A DNA stretch of 58,681 nt from Plantago elongata. Lineage: Eukaryota > Streptophyta > Magnoliopsida > Lamiales > Plantaginaceae. The number at the start of each line of letters is the position of its first letter. Within the stretch, counting starts at the first letter, position 1. This document shows, one piece after another, positions 15,095-27,577 of the stretch. Location: the NCBI GenBank assembly GCA_036897095.1, contig JAYMSP010000311.1, forward strand, positions 1-58,681, given 5' to 3'. Under the pieces are notes generated by a model, which saw only the letters and a program-made list of their open reading frames with translations, had not been told where the DNA came from and made no database searches. The position numbers and the translations under genes were made by a program.

Positions 15095-18000
15095 ATGGCT
15101 GATAGCGCTTCTGTTAAGAGATGGCTTCCACTCGAAGCTAACCCCGATGTCATGAATCAGGTCCTTTCTCCTTTTGTATACTTTAGCACTGTCATACTCG
15201 AGTAATTTTAATTTTATTTGGATCGATGTTTTTGGAGTAAGACGAAAGCAATTGATGTACTGAGATAGTCGAATTATCGATAGTAATATTGTTTTGTTTT
15301 TGGTTTAGTTAGGTTGAGAGAGAAATTTTCTTTTGAGGAAATGAAAAGACTGATTGGAGTGTAATGGATTGTTAAAATTGAGGAATAGTGATGTAATTGG
15401 ACTGATGCAACGATAATCTATGTTATGTGATGGTGCAGTTTATTTGGGGACTTGGTGTTGCCCCTGATGAGGCGGAGTGTTTTGATGTATATGGACTCGA
15501 TGAAGAGCTCTTGGAAATGGTTCCCAAGCCAGTGCTCGCCGTGTTATTCCTTTACCCCTTGACATCCAAGGTATTGTATGAATGAATATTGTACTGCTAC
15601 ACTTAACTTAGCACGAGAGTTTTGTGATCTTCAGTTTGGAACTTAGCAAAGGGGTTTGAAACTCAAATTTACAGCACAGTATGATTATATTATAATCATA
15701 TCTCAATTTTGAAAACAAAAAATAGATCACCGATGATTAGTGGTTTCATTTGAATGGTTTATCGGTCAGCGTATTGACGTCACATCTTAGGCTGAGACTC
15801 TCTGAACTACTACAATTTTTGTATTCTAGAGCAATATAATTGGTTCTGTTAGTATGATATGATTTTATGATACATTTGTTCTTGTACAGAGTGAAGAGGA
15901 AAGGGTTCAGCTAGACAGTGCTCTGAAGGTTGGTACTGAGTTATATATCATTATATATTTCTGATTTTTTTTTTTTTTTTGTGAGGGAACCTTTTCATTG
16001 TACCATGTACTGTTTCTCAGTGGTTCACTTGTTTAGCTTATATATAGCCTTCCCAGGCAAGCTTTGTCAAGTTTGTGCATAATGCTACTATCTGAGCATT
16101 TTCCACACATCTGATTAGCATAAATTATGTGAACAATTACTAATATAGGTATCTGCTGCATGTAGTATGCTTCATCATTGCATTCTTGTGTTATATGCAC
16201 ATTCATTTTCTGTCCTTTCCTTGGATTGACCTGAATTTGTAAATAAGTGTATCATTTCACTTGTAACATGGATTTTGTGGTCTCTGAGATCCTATTCTAT
16301 TAATGTGTAAATGTCTGTGTGCGGAATTATGTTCCAACGATCTAATAGATATAAGATGTGCAGAATTATCAACTGGCGATGGCGGCCTTGAGGACTTGAT
16401 GTTTCTAACTTTTAAAATTTGTTTTATGCATAGAAATTATGAAAATAGCTGTTATAGATTGGAAAAGTTACTGAGAGAACATAGTATGAAATATATGCAC
16501 CGGGTCACAAGATTGGAGTGTGTTTAATGATTTTTGTCATCGGTGATGCAATTGCTGTGCCTGGAACATCATCAGGTTTTAAGACTTCATATGTTACACT
16601 AGTGACCTTGGTTGTATTCATTGTTGTAGCCGTAGGAAATATGTAAGAGCCTGCTTTTGTGGAGCAACTATTTGTTGTTGTTGATTAGGTGATGTTACTT
16701 TCCCAGGGCACAAATATGTACCTTGGTGTGCTATATATAGGTCCAGTTACTAGAATTTATATTTACATTTTGGTTGCAGTTCATGTTGCTTCCTCGAATT
16801 AAATATTCTGCATATCTTCTATCCTGGATCCTTGTGCTTAAGTTTGCTATCTCATATCATGATTGTTATGATACATGATAGTGTAATTGCAGGAACCAAG
16901 TGGTGGAGTTTATTTTATGAAGCAAACTGTGGGAAATGCCTGTGGAACAATTGGACTTCTTCATGCTGTTGGAAATATCACTTCTAAGATCAATCTTGGT
17001 GAGCTCTTCTCTTCATTTTTTTTAATCACTCTGCTCTAATTGTTAAGTTCCGAAGAATTACTTGTTCGCAAACTAGATTGCACAACCAGTTGTCCGGGTA
17101 ATGTGTATATTGTGTTATAGAAGTAGTTGGGTTCTGCTGCATGAAGGAAAGTTTGTATGCATATGTCTACTGTGTTTTCTGTGGCTTTTATATTGCATAT
17201 TTTCTTTGTGTTCTTAGTTGAAGGGTCTTACTTGGACAACTTCTACAAATCCACTGCAAATATGGATCCGAAAGAGGCAAGCTATCTTCTGATTCTCCTT
17301 TAACAATTTAAAGGTGCATATAGTACTTTATTTTGGTCTAACAATTGCATCTATCTTGCAGAGGGCAGCATTCCTTGAAAATGATAGAGAGATGGAAGTT
17401 GCTCATTCAGTTGCAGCAACTGCTGGTGAAACAGAGGTCAGATGGAAATTCTGAAAGATTGCTGATCTGTGTTAATTCTCTCATTTTTTTTGTTGGGTAT
17501 TCCTTTTCATTGTTCCCACTTCCCAACTGAGTTTTGCTTCTTCTCTTCGACAAGATGTGACATTACTCGAATTGAACATGAATTAGAAAATCTCAGTTAA
17601 AGTAGAAAGTTAAAATTTTCCAACACCCCCTATTTGCTAGTAGCTCTGTAAATTCACCTCGGAGGACATATTCCTGAATTACTTGCATAAAAGAGTCAAA
17701 GTCGCTAATAGTAACGAGTAACATACATTTATTTGTTAATAAATTGTTTGTCTATATCTCCACCAAACCTTCCCCTTCCAGTTGTTTTGCTCAATCTAGT
17801 ATTCACTCAGTGTAGTCAGACAATGAAAATGAGTCTAACACTCGCTTTACCAAGAAACAGTGTCAAAACTCAAACTAGGCGGAATGTTCTTTTTTGTGCT
17901 CATAGTTTGAAGTAGCACTGATGTAATAATATAAAGATGGTATAGTATTACTAGTAACCTCGTTGGTCCAGAATCTCTGAAGGGCCTAGACAGGCAGCAT

Positions 18001-18681
18001 GTTCTTATTACTAAAAAAGCTATGTATCATGTTATCAATAATTGCATTTTAGGATCAATTGATTAACTTTGTTATCCTTTGCTGATTTGGAACTCATTTC
18101 TGAGCTAACATTCTTCCAAATACCAGGTGTTGTTGGTTTGAATTGAGTTAGGTTGTGTTTATCGAGGTCTTCTTTTCACGTATACGCTTTTATACTTATG
18201 GATCTCATATGTGTTTATTGACAGGCATCAGATAATGTAGACACCCATTTCATCTGCTTCGCATGTGTAGATGGTAAACTCTCTCACACATCAAACTTTT
18301 CAAAGTGTAAACCTCCAGAGCAAGGTACTAACATCTATCCCTGAACTTGGAACATTCACAGGGCAACTTTATGAGCTAGATGGGAGAAGGGCTGGGCCTG
18401 TATCACACGGTGCATCATCTCCTAACACACTATTGCAGGTGATATTTTGTGAATTTCTTTTAATAAATCTAAATGACCTGATTTTTCTTTTTCCCTTGTT
18501 TTTCTGCTTCCAATTTATTATGGAGTAATTCTAATCCGATCATGCAGTTTTCTATTTACTTAATACTTAGAAATGAGTGTTCATTTATGTTCAGGATGCT
18601 GCCAAAGTAATTCAGAAGTTTATGGAGAAAAATCCCGAGTCCAATAACTTCAACGTGATGGCTATTTCGAAGAAAGCATGA
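15095..18681 (+). CDS. UCH3: Ubiquitin carboxyl-terminal hydrolase, UCH-L3/UCH3 type
   Basis: Nine exons (15095-15160, 15439-15570, 15890-15928, 16893-16998, 17218-17276, 17362-17436, 18225-18273, 18362-18438, 18595-18681) join to 690 nt, 229 residues. This is the full length of plant UCH3 proteins. The thiol-protease active site is complete: oxyanion Gln90 and Cys96 in [17 protein letters not shown], His167 in VDTHFICF, Asp182 in LYELDGR. The enzyme cleaves small adducts or peptides from the ubiquitin C-terminus in the cytosol and nucleus. It continues to PVSHGASSP and ends with VMAISKKA. The intron after exon 5 begins with GC, not GT (GAG|GCAAGC), and keeping the frame requires this site. 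Other introns are GT-AG. No neighbouring gene is functionally linked. Confidence 0.96.
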
Positions 18682-20200
18682 GCTTTGGCAAATGCTTATA
18701 GATCCATTGGAGCTACTTATAGAATATGACATTCCTTCTCATTTGATGTTTTGCCTAAATCCAGTCACTTCTTGAACAGTCTCTAGTCATCAGGAACTCT
18801 GTACAATGATATCACATGGTTCATGTCTTGTTGGAATTTTGGAAAGAGTTGGAGTTTCCGACTAAAAAAAGGCTATGTTCTAAACTCTACAGATCGTAGC
18901 CCCCGCCCCCAGTCTCACATTGTTCATTGTATCATTTGGTCTGGTAATAATTTTCCGGAGTAAAATGTTCTCTTTCGGGTCAAAGTCTCGGACTGAGTTG
19001 TATGACTCAAGATGATTCTACCTGGAGAAGAGGCTATCGTCAGTAGTTAACAAGAATAGATGCCTCTGATTCTCTCTTTAAGGTGTGGAAGCTCAGTGTA
19101 GCTGTGAATTGTGCTGCTTACCTTTTTCCTTACAATGGCCACTAATTAGCTGGACTTTGAAGCAAATTAGCCTTCTGTGCTGGGGGTAGTCAAAGCCACG
19201 TGCACTACAGGCCTCAAACACGTGGATACTATATTGACTATTGAGACATGGGGTGGTGTATTTATCTCGCTCCTAGCATAAAAAGCATAAAATTTATCGC
19301 AAAGACTGTATCAACCAAACTAATGTTCAAAGATATGTACACTCTAGTATTTCCAGTTTGTCACTGATACATGATCAAACCAAAATTGAATATGAAATCA
19401 AATTCCTTTTACAAAACTAACTGAATCGTAGCTGAATAATTATTTAGTAGCTGGTTAGTAATTTTTTTTTTTAACAAGTTAACTTGGTTAGTTTCTCAAG
19501 CTAGCTAGTTTTTCATTTAATTTATTTAAAAATTTGTATGTTTACGTAAAGAAATTTTTATTAAAAATACTTATGAAATTAAAAAAACAGTAATAAATCG
19601 AGACTTTGAAAGAATCTTACACACGACAATTATACTCCTACTCAAATTGATACTCAATTTCCTTACCTTTGATATACAAATCATTACCTTAATGGTCAAG
19701 TCTTTACTTTTGACTTTTTATATTTCACAAACTCAGAATCTTGACTAACTGCATTACTCTAATAAAGTAGTTCAATAAAGTAGCCTAATTTCATTAGTCT
19801 AATAAAGTGGTTTAATCCATATCAGAAAATTGCTAAAAAGTTGGGGAAATGAGTAATCTATGTTCATACTTATCAACTCGATGAGAAAATTTCATATTTA
19901 TTATGTTTTAGTGTAATTTAAAATTATCTTATAAATATTAAATAAATTAGTTAATAGTTGATAGTTGATAATCTAGCTAATCAGATAAGTTTATTCATAA
20001 AGTTCTTAAAGAACTTAAGCCAGTTAATTTAATTTTACACACCATATTAATAAGATGAGTAACTTATTTACTAAATATGTTTTAGAAACTGTGGTTACAT
20101 TAAAAAATAATTATTGATTTTCCAATTTTATTCAAAAAAATTGCGATTTTTCTAAATTTTACCAAGTACTAATACCCCTCACTTTATTAAAGCTTACTTT
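18682..20200. other. Intergenic; 3' flank of UCH3 and AT-rich spacer
   Basis: The first ~600 bp look like UCH3 3' untranslated or flanking sequence with moderate GC. From about 19300 onward it becomes strongly AT-rich, with no coding-like frame. No terminal inverted repeats were recognised. Confidence 0.45.
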
Positions 20201-20304
20201 TAAAATCAAGAGACTACAATCCAGTCCGTTCATTTCTGGAACTTTCTCCCACCGTTCTTCTCTGCGACACATTAGAACACTCAGAAACACACTTCTCATT
20301 CCAG

Positions 20305-20460
20305 GTAACTGAAACTCCTCATTTCAATTTATGTGTTTTCTCTTTGGTGCAAAGATTGGATTTTTAGCCCTTTGATCATGTGGGCTTTAGGGTTATTTGT
20401 TTTGTTATCTCACCTTGTTGAAAAGACCACTTTTTTGCTTGTTTTTCTAATTGCAATAGA
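20305..20460 (+). other. Probable 5'-leader intron of the GIF gene
   Basis: A donor (CATTCCAG|GTAACTG) and an acceptor (TTGCAATAG|AGCAGTG) lie nine bases upstream of the ATG at 20470, with a T-rich tract between them. Leader introns are common in plant genes. This is a splice-signal call only. Confidence 0.5.
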
Positions 20461-20469
20461 GCAGTGACG

Positions 20470-23400
20470 ATGCAGCAGCAAGGGTCGATGTTCAGGGTCA
20501 TGCCACAATCTTTGCCTGCTGCTTCTATTACCACCGAACAGATTCAGAAGGTACTACTTGCGATATGTTGTGTTGTTCTCTGGAAATTAACGAATTAGTT
20601 CTGAATTTTATGCATGTTTGTTTTTGTTATTGGAAAAATTCAGTCTTTTTCTGGATAAATTAGGCCTTTTAGTTTGTAGACTTTAGCACTTCAATATAAT
20701 TTCGGTTATTTCTGGTTTAGCAAGAGTAGCAGTCCTATCTTCTGGATAATTTAGGCCTTTGTGCACTTCAATATGAATTTGGTCATTTTTGGTTTAGGAA
20801 GAGTAGCAATCCTTTCTTCTGGATAAATTATGCTTCAGCCTTCAAAAGAGACACTCGCTTCATAAGCTTACTTCTTTGGGATTTTATGTTTGCTGGAATC
20901 AATTTGTTTTGTTGTGATAACAACATAGCATCAACCCAGTTTCCGGATATATTTCTGTTTGATGTTTTCAAGCACAATCATTAATTGAGTTCCTAAAAGA
21001 TAGTTGAATACGATGAGCTAATCCTGAGGTTCATTTTTACCATGATGTAGAATTTACAGGCATCATAATCTTCAAGTCCTGGTAAGTTGAATCATTCAAT
21101 AGCCCAACTTCTTAATAATCTAAGTGGTAGTTGGTCGAACCATAGCTTCAATGTTAACTTAAAAAAGAGATAGTCTCTCAATGAGAAAACGATTCTTTAG
21201 CAAATAATCCGTAGCTCCTATGTAGTGGCTATTTTATCTATATATTTGTTGTTATCAGATTCGGTGCTTTTTTTACCCGGTAACATGTAATTAGGAGTTT
21301 CAATTGAATGACCAATGTTTCGTCTTAAAAAAATATTAATGCATGTTGCTAACTTTATGAAAGCTAAAGCATTTGCCATAACTTAGACGAGATCAATTTT
21401 ATATATGATATATTTATATTATATCTTTTAGCCAGAACATTTTTTAACTTTGACATCAGATGATATAGAGATTATGAAATACTAAAATGGTAATTCAAAG
21501 TTGATAAACATTGTTGTTTTATCTTATTGGAGCCGAATTATTGTAAAATATAGGATAGTAATATCTTTTCAAACGTCTGAACATTGAAATTTTATTTTGC
21601 ACTTGACTGGAGTTGAAAAGTTGTGATTTCACTGGAGCTGAAGAGTTGCGATTTGTGTTGAAACCATAAATTGATGATGCCAATTATCTTACTAGAATTT
21701 AATTTTGATACAGTATCTCGATGAGAACAAGAAATTGATATTAGCTATTTTGGATAATCAAAACCTTGGCAAGCTTGCCGAATGTGCGCAGTAAGTTTAA
21801 TCTCCCTCCCAACTATCCTATAATTTTTTGTGTTTGTTTTTTTATCATTGAGACGTATTTATGTTGTGCTCTTAATTTATATCAATTTAGCTTAATATTG
21901 ATCAAATATGAATTGCACTTTGAATTACTAAAAAAGTTTATTTGACGTATCATTTATATGAAATGATAAAGTTAGGTCCCTGTTTAAGCAGGGACGACTC
22001 AAATTTGTAGGTCGATGTGTAAATTTAATGTATTTGTAGACCATCAACTCCGGAGAAATTAAATAAAAATTATAATAAAACTTAATTAGTTTATTTGGCT
22101 AACAATTGTATTTTATGTTCATGATATGATTTAAGTCTTTTATTAGTTTAATTAGACAAACTAATTAATATACATTTTTATGTAAATAGAAGTAAGTTTT
22201 GGTGATAATATATTGTAAACTAATAAATATTATATTTGTAAGAGACAAAATAAAAGAATACGATAGTATTTATTATGGTAAAGATAGAGTATATTTTATA
22301 ATGGAAAATTAAATCTAAGATAAACTGATGAAATTAAAACTTAAATTGGTTTTGCATTGTTTCTCAAATATAGTGTTTCAATTGATGAATAATGTTTCGT
22401 CTTAAATTTTATAATGTGTGACATTAAATTTATAGATATTTTAAAATGATTTGTTTATGTTAATTTAAAATAATTATTTTTCAACGTTTATAAATCATTA
22501 CATAGAAACTAATTGAATTTTATTAACACAAAGTCTCTCATGAGACTGTCTCTCTATATGTTTCCAACAAATTTATTCATGTTTTAATAAGCCTTATTTT
22601 AATATGAAAAAACTTCTATGTTTAGACTTTAGAACATATGTGTTTTGATTAATAAAATTTTCTTAACAATATAGGTCCGTGTAGAGACTCTCTCGGGAGA
22701 CTTGATCTTTTATAAAATATTGTAACATAAAATTATTCAATAGAAATTTTTTAAAGGGAAAATATATACATAAGTAGTATTACAATTTTTAATAGAACTT
22801 ATAAATGAAAATATATCAATAAAGTTTGACTTTTGACTTATTTAGTTTACAATTATATTTGTTATATTAATGTTATGATTAGAGTGTTCAATTAGATTAA
22901 TTAAACAAGCTAAGTTATAACATTTCATGTAACTAATTGTTGTTTGTATATACAAAAGTTAGGCCCCAAAATATGTTGAGGCCCTGTGTAGAGGGCTTCA
23001 TTACATCGGTTCAGATCCGACCTTGGCTTTAACTGGCATATCATCGTCTTGGAGTTGTCAACTGTTTGCATGTTTGTTGGAGTAATATAAAATTCAATTA
23101 GAACGAGATTCCAAATTCCGGATACATTATGTCGTTTGTTGATCTATTGATTGGTGTTTGGCCTAATATTTGTACCTGCTTCATTTGTGGAATGATTTGG
23201 TGAGGGTTTCTAATGCTCAATTCGTTAAATGATTCCTCATGGACTAAATGTACTTCTAAATTTTGTTGAGCTCAAGGTTTAAGAATCAAGAATGTGCTTC
23301 TTGATTAAAGTATAACGAGAGAGAAGTTGAATACAACTGTCCTACTTTGAGCTTGATGATTTAGTAATCTCTAATCAGTTTTACAAATGTGGACAAGAGA

Positions 23401-24232
23401 ACAGTGATAGCTATATAGCCTATATTTAGGTAATGTGGACTCTGGTATGTGGACATGAGGAAACAGGGCACTTATATCTGGGGTAAACTTATCCGTGCAA
23501 GTTTGCCAGGTCTGCACCAGTGATAAGGTGTAGTTATATTAGCGGCAAGAGTTGTAAGATGTAGTTATGGAGATTAATATGCCACCTTATGACCTAGAGA
23601 AGGAAAGTACTGTTCCAGCTTGGAATTTTATTTTGCGAACTGCAATTATTCTATTCTGATTCCTAACTATTATTTGGGAATGGTAAGGTACCAGGCTCAA
23701 CTTCAAAAGAACTTGATGTACTTGGCTGCAATAGCAGATGGTCAACAGCAGCCACCAACAATGACTCCCCAGGTACATGGTGTGTCCTAAATTAATTCTA
23801 GTTGTTTTCACTTTTCTGTAATGGATCTTGACATATATCTAATGTTAAAACACGCAGATGCATCATCCTGCAATGCAGCAAGGAGCTTTCTTCATGCAAC
23901 ACCCTCAAGCAGCATCCATGGCCCAGCAGCCGGGTATGTTCTCCCAAAGGCCACCATTCAGTAGTCCACTTCCCGTACTGGATCCGCAGCAGCAGCAACA
24001 TCATCTACCCCAACAACCCCACCCTCAAGCTAACCTAGTTCATATGCCTATGAGGCCTGTAGGTCCCACCAACAGCATCCACCCTTCACAAAATGATGCC
24101 AACGTCGGACCAGGCAGTAGCAACATGCGCAGTTCAAACCCAGGCCTAACTGATATACATGGTGGAAATAAACAAGAAATACCTGTCGGTTCTGATACTC
24201 ATGGAAACAAAGATGGAGAAGAACCCAAATGA
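20470..24232 (+). CDS. GIF1: GRF-interacting factor (SSXT/SNH domain transcriptional coactivator)
   Basis: Four exons (20470-20550, 21714-21790, 23688-23772, 23858-24232) join to 618 nt, 205 residues, close to Arabidopsis GIF1/AN3 (210). The SNH domain spans about residues 20-80 (ITTEQIQKYLDENKKLILA, NQNLGKLAECAQYQAQLQKN, LMYLAAIADGQ). It is followed by a Gln/Pro/Met-rich stretch (HHPAMQQGAFFMQHP, PQQQQHHLPQQP) and a Gly/Ser/Asn-rich tail, the order typical of the family. GIFs bind growth-regulating factors through the SNH domain, recruit SWI/SNF remodelers and promote leaf cell proliferation. Among GIF1, GIF2 and GIF3 the assignment is not secure; the symbol reflects the nearest type. Intron 2 is 1.9 kb and carries repeat-like sequence. 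Confidence 0.92.
21975..23040. repeat. Repeat-like insertion in GIF intron 2
   Basis: Within intron 2 a very AT-rich block is bracketed by GC-richer phrases (AGGGACGACTCAAATTTG near 21990 and AGGCCCTGTGTAGAGGGC near 22979) that look like ends of a dispersed repeat. It also contains palindrome-like GTCTCTCATGAGAC (22529-22542). Ends are approximate and no target duplication was identified. Confidence 0.35.
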
Positions 24233-24671
24233 GAGTCATCCAGTACCTTTGTTGTGGATATTAGGTTTGCTTGTGTAGGGCTAGCTAGTGATGTTCCGAT
24301 TTCTCTTGTGACAAGGACATTTAGATTCCATTTCGGTTAGGACCGGATGGTCATATTTTTCAGTGGCCTCCGACTCCGAGTAAGAGTTTTGTTTGGTTTA
24401 GTAATAATGTGGATTCGTTTGCTGATGTGGTCTTAGGAGTGTCTCTAGAATCTCTACAGCAAGTCCCAGACCCACAATTTTAAGTGTAATGTGTAAACAT
24501 GAATTTGTAGTTTGTTCTTCACTGCTTTAACATTTAGTTGAACTAGTAGCTTGCAGTTATAGTTTGTGACACAATCAAGCTTGAATGTTAGAAATAGGAT
24601 CTCACTTAATATTCAACGAGGTCACACCAATTCGACTAAAAGGATCACATGTTTTGTGCAACAATGTTTTA

Positions 24672-24902
24672 GGGGTTGATTGGCATGCGATTTAAATGTT
24701 CCGATTTAAATACCTGAATAGTGATCGGAATTGTAGTGGGATTGTTAAAATTGTGTTTGGTATAGAATTGTAATTGGATAGGTATTATAGGTTTGTTATA
24801 TATGTAGAGAAAAATGTTGCTACTGTAGAGCCATTTCGATCTTCGGCATTTAAATGCCATAACAAACACAAAATTCGTTTGGATGCTACTCCAATCAGCC
24901 CC
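24672..24902. mobile_element. Tourist-like MITE (PIF/Harbinger type) with TTA target duplication
   Basis: A 231-bp element starts GGGGTTGATTGGCATGCGAT and ends with the inverted match GCTACTCCAATCAGCCCC. It is flanked by TTA on both sides (24669-24671 and 24903-24905). TTA duplications and GGGG-starting terminal repeats are the hallmark of Tourist MITEs. The interior is non-coding with imperfect self-complementarity. It lies in the 3' flank of the GIF gene. Confidence 0.8.
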
Positions 24903-25389
24903 TTAAATCTTAAGAATGAAGTTGCTAAATTCTCGGTGATGGTCTAATGTTGAAAATGCGGAAAGTATATTAGTGTTGTTGCATTTAGCATTTAATATTT
25001 GATATCACAAATTCACAACCCAATCACAATTTTCATATCCGGATTGATATGTATTTTGTGAGTGAGCATTTTATTAAAAAAATAAATAAATAAGTACACT
25101 ATGAGAATTGAGTAAGTCTCTTAAGAGACAGTATTCAAATAATTTATCTGTAGATAAACATACATTATTAAGAAAATCATCAATGTTATTAATTAGAACA
25201 TTCATATTTTCAATATTAGAAATTTTCATATTAATACAATATTTATTTTATTAATAATATAGATATTTTAATTAATAACATGGATTTTTATTGATAATAT
25301 GTTTCTTATTTAGATTCTCATAGTTTTCGGAGTGGTGGGGGTGGGAATTGGTTGTGCTTTTAGGTGATGTGAAGGACTGCATGGGGCAT

Positions 25390-25505
25390 GGCCGCGGATC
25401 AACGGGCATCCGGGTGGAGCCTATCTAGCTGCACAACTTATAGAGGAGGCCGCGGATCAACGGGCATCCGGGTGGAGCCTATCTAGCTGCACAACTTATA
25501 GAGGA
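25390..25505. repeat. Perfect two-copy 58-bp tandem repeat
   Basis: A 58-bp GC-rich unit beginning GGCCGCGGATCAACGGGC occurs twice head to tail (25390-25447 and 25448-25505) with no difference that I can see. Surrounding sequence is AT-rich. One frame reads as a plausible peptide (PRINGHPGGAYLAAQLIEE) that continues into ELKVKGQL and a stop after the second copy, suggesting a transposed exon fragment. I cannot name its source. Confidence 0.9.
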
Positions 25506-25999
25506 GTTAAAAGTAAAAGGGCAATTGTAAGTGTGAGGTAGATTGTAAATGTAAGAAATTTAAATAGGGTGATCTTCGAACTTTCCATCATCCAATTCTG
25601 TGAACGGCTCATGGAAATATCAAGTTAAAGATTCATATAAATACTATTTAGTAACGCAGGGATACATTAAATCTTAAACATGTTAAGCTCCTCACTCCCT
25701 AATACCTCTAATTCTCCCTAATTTTGAGTTTGTTGAAGACACAACGAAACATCTTGAAAGTAGCTGTTTAATATACACATTTATTATTTATCACACTTTT
25801 ATATATAACCGTTTTATATAGTTCTTAAAATTACAAAATGAGCCTTCAACTTGATCACCATTCCCCAATTGTGATTCTTGTTTATTGAATCCAAGATCTT
25901 TCGACATTAGATTAGGCAAGGAAGTAAGTGTACAACATATAATACGTAAAGTTTAACAACAATCCTTACGTTAACAAATAAACATTGACATGACTAAGA

Positions 26000-26440
26000 A
26001 TAATACCGCATTATACTAGTATTAGTACTACGATCAAAACCATTAAATCATCTCAGGATTAAATCTCAACCCTCCAATTTTTATTAATGCGATAGGCATC
26101 GCACGCATAATAATGTAGTGCGACGTTGCACTATATAAAAATATCTTTTAGAATTATTTAATTACACATTCTTTATATTTTAATTTTAACAAAATATATT
26201 CAAAACAATTCAAGATCAACCCAATAATAATTAAAAATTTCACAAACATCCAATTTTACATTTCTACATTTTCCCAAACAAAATAAAAAAAATAAAAAAA
26301 GGCTACCGGAACTCTGACGACTGAGCTTCCAGACTGAGCTTTCTATGGTTAGAAGCTCAGATGAGCTTCCGATCTGCAAGCTCGCTTGAGCTTACGCCAT
26401 GGAAGCTAAGAACGAAACTGAAACAATTCTTTAAAAAATA
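26000..26440. mobile_element. Short copy of a non-autonomous element (family also at 35485-36440)
   Basis: The phrases TACTACGATC, AATCTCAACCCT, GTAGTGCGACGTTGCAC, CAAACATCCA and a GAGCTTCC-rich GC core occur in the same order as in 35485-36130. The core here is short (26315-26410), with GAGCTTCC units and CGCCATGGAAGCT. No coding capacity is visible. Ends are approximate. Confidence 0.6.
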
Positions 26441-26663
26441 GGAAAAAAAGTCTGTCCGTGGCGGAAGTAGATTTGGAGATAATTGATTTACTTTTTAAAG
26501 TTGTAAATTAATTATCTAAAACAATGAGAATGCAAATTTACATAATTTATATTTTAAAAATTATTTTAATTAAAAATTATTTTAATTATAAGAATCGATT
26601 ATAAATAAATTTTCATTTTAACATATTAAATGGTAACATTTGTCAAGTGTACTTTTCGTGCTA

Positions 26664-26864
26664 ATTTGCTACAAACAGAGTCCAAAGTCCAAAACATGAT
26701 ACAAATCGTTCGTTACTCGAACAAACCAAAGTACATAAACACCATAGAAATCCTTGCATTAAGGAACAAGCATTGATTTGATTTGCTCCGAACAGAGTCC
26801 AAATTCCAAAACATGATACAAATCGATCGTTAATCGAACAAACCAAAGTACATAAACACCATAG
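26664..26864. repeat. Tandem duplication downstream of oleosin (period 117 bp)
   Basis: An 84-bp segment (26664-26747) recurs at 26781-26864 with a few substitutions; both copies share CAAAACATGATACAAATCG and end CATAAACACCATAG. Because the oleosin gene is on the minus strand, the repeats lie in its 3' untranslated or flanking region. Confidence 0.9.
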
Positions 26865-26995
26865 GTAGAGATAGAATACACAACAAAACATACACCACGG
26901 AGACTACGATACAAGACACAAATTGATAATTAACGACCTTCGATGTACACATTTTATTCTTAAAATCTCCGAAATCGACTTCCAATCTCCGATCA

Positions 26996-27505
26996 TCAAT
27001 GTCCTCCTCCGACTCCACCATGCATGCCCCCGTGCTGTCCGTAATGCTGCCCGTGCTGCCCAAACTGCTGCTCCGCCTTATCCTTGGCATCATAAGCCGC
27101 ATGCGTCAGCTTCTCCCTCGCCCTGTCCAGCTGGTCCGCCCCGATCGGGTGCTTCCCGGTCGCATACCTGTACATCCAATAGAATACGAAGCTAGCCGTG
27201 GCGCCGAACCCGCCCGAGGTAACAAAACCAGCAGTGATCAGGAACAACGTGATTGCAGCCGGGACGAGAACCGGGCTGAATATGACGAGTAACGGGGTTG
27301 CAAGGACAAGGCCGATCACGGTGGCAGCGAGCGTGAGGCCGGAAAGGACCATGAGCGAGCCGCCGAGGGTTACGGCAGTGGTGGTCTTGGCGACCTGGTG
27401 GGAGAGCTGCTGGTGCTTCTGGCCGCCGTACTGGCTGCCGTATTGGCCGAAATGCTGCTGGTCGTAACGGGACTGGTTGTGGGTCATTCCGGTGTGGGTT
27501 GCCAT
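26996..27505 (-). CDS. Oleosin (seed oil-body structural protein)
   Basis: One intronless frame encodes 169 residues. The N-terminal arm (1-44) is hydrophilic with QYG/QQH repeats. A ~70-residue hydrophobic hairpin follows ([20 protein letters not shown] onward) with the oleosin proline knot in [17 protein letters not shown]. An amphipathic stretch then contains [20 protein letters not shown]. The tail is Gly/His/Gln-rich ([16 protein letters not shown]). Oleosins coat lipid droplets in seeds and pollen, with the hairpin dipping into the oil phase. The coding region is much more GC-rich than its flanks. A TATA box and ACGT-containing elements lie upstream, consistent with embryo/ABA expression. 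Confidence 0.97.
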   Translation of the reverse strand: MATHTGMTHNQSRYDQQHFGQYGSQYGGQKHQQLSHQVAKTTTAVTLGGSLMVLSGLTLAATVIGLVLATPLLVIFSPVLVPAAITLFLITAGFVTSGGFGATASFVFYWMYRYATGKHPIGADQLDRAREKLTHAAYDAKDKAEQQFGQHGQHYGQHGGMHGGVGGGH

Positions 27506-27577
27506 TGTTTGTTGTTTGATTGATCAAAGTGATTTTTGATTGTTTGTGACTAGAATGAGAGATGAGTTTAGAAGAGC

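Noticed and set aside
26999..27527. Several frames overlapping the oleosin gene
   Set aside because: They are by-products of the GC-rich oleosin coding sequence; only the minus-strand 169-residue frame has family features.
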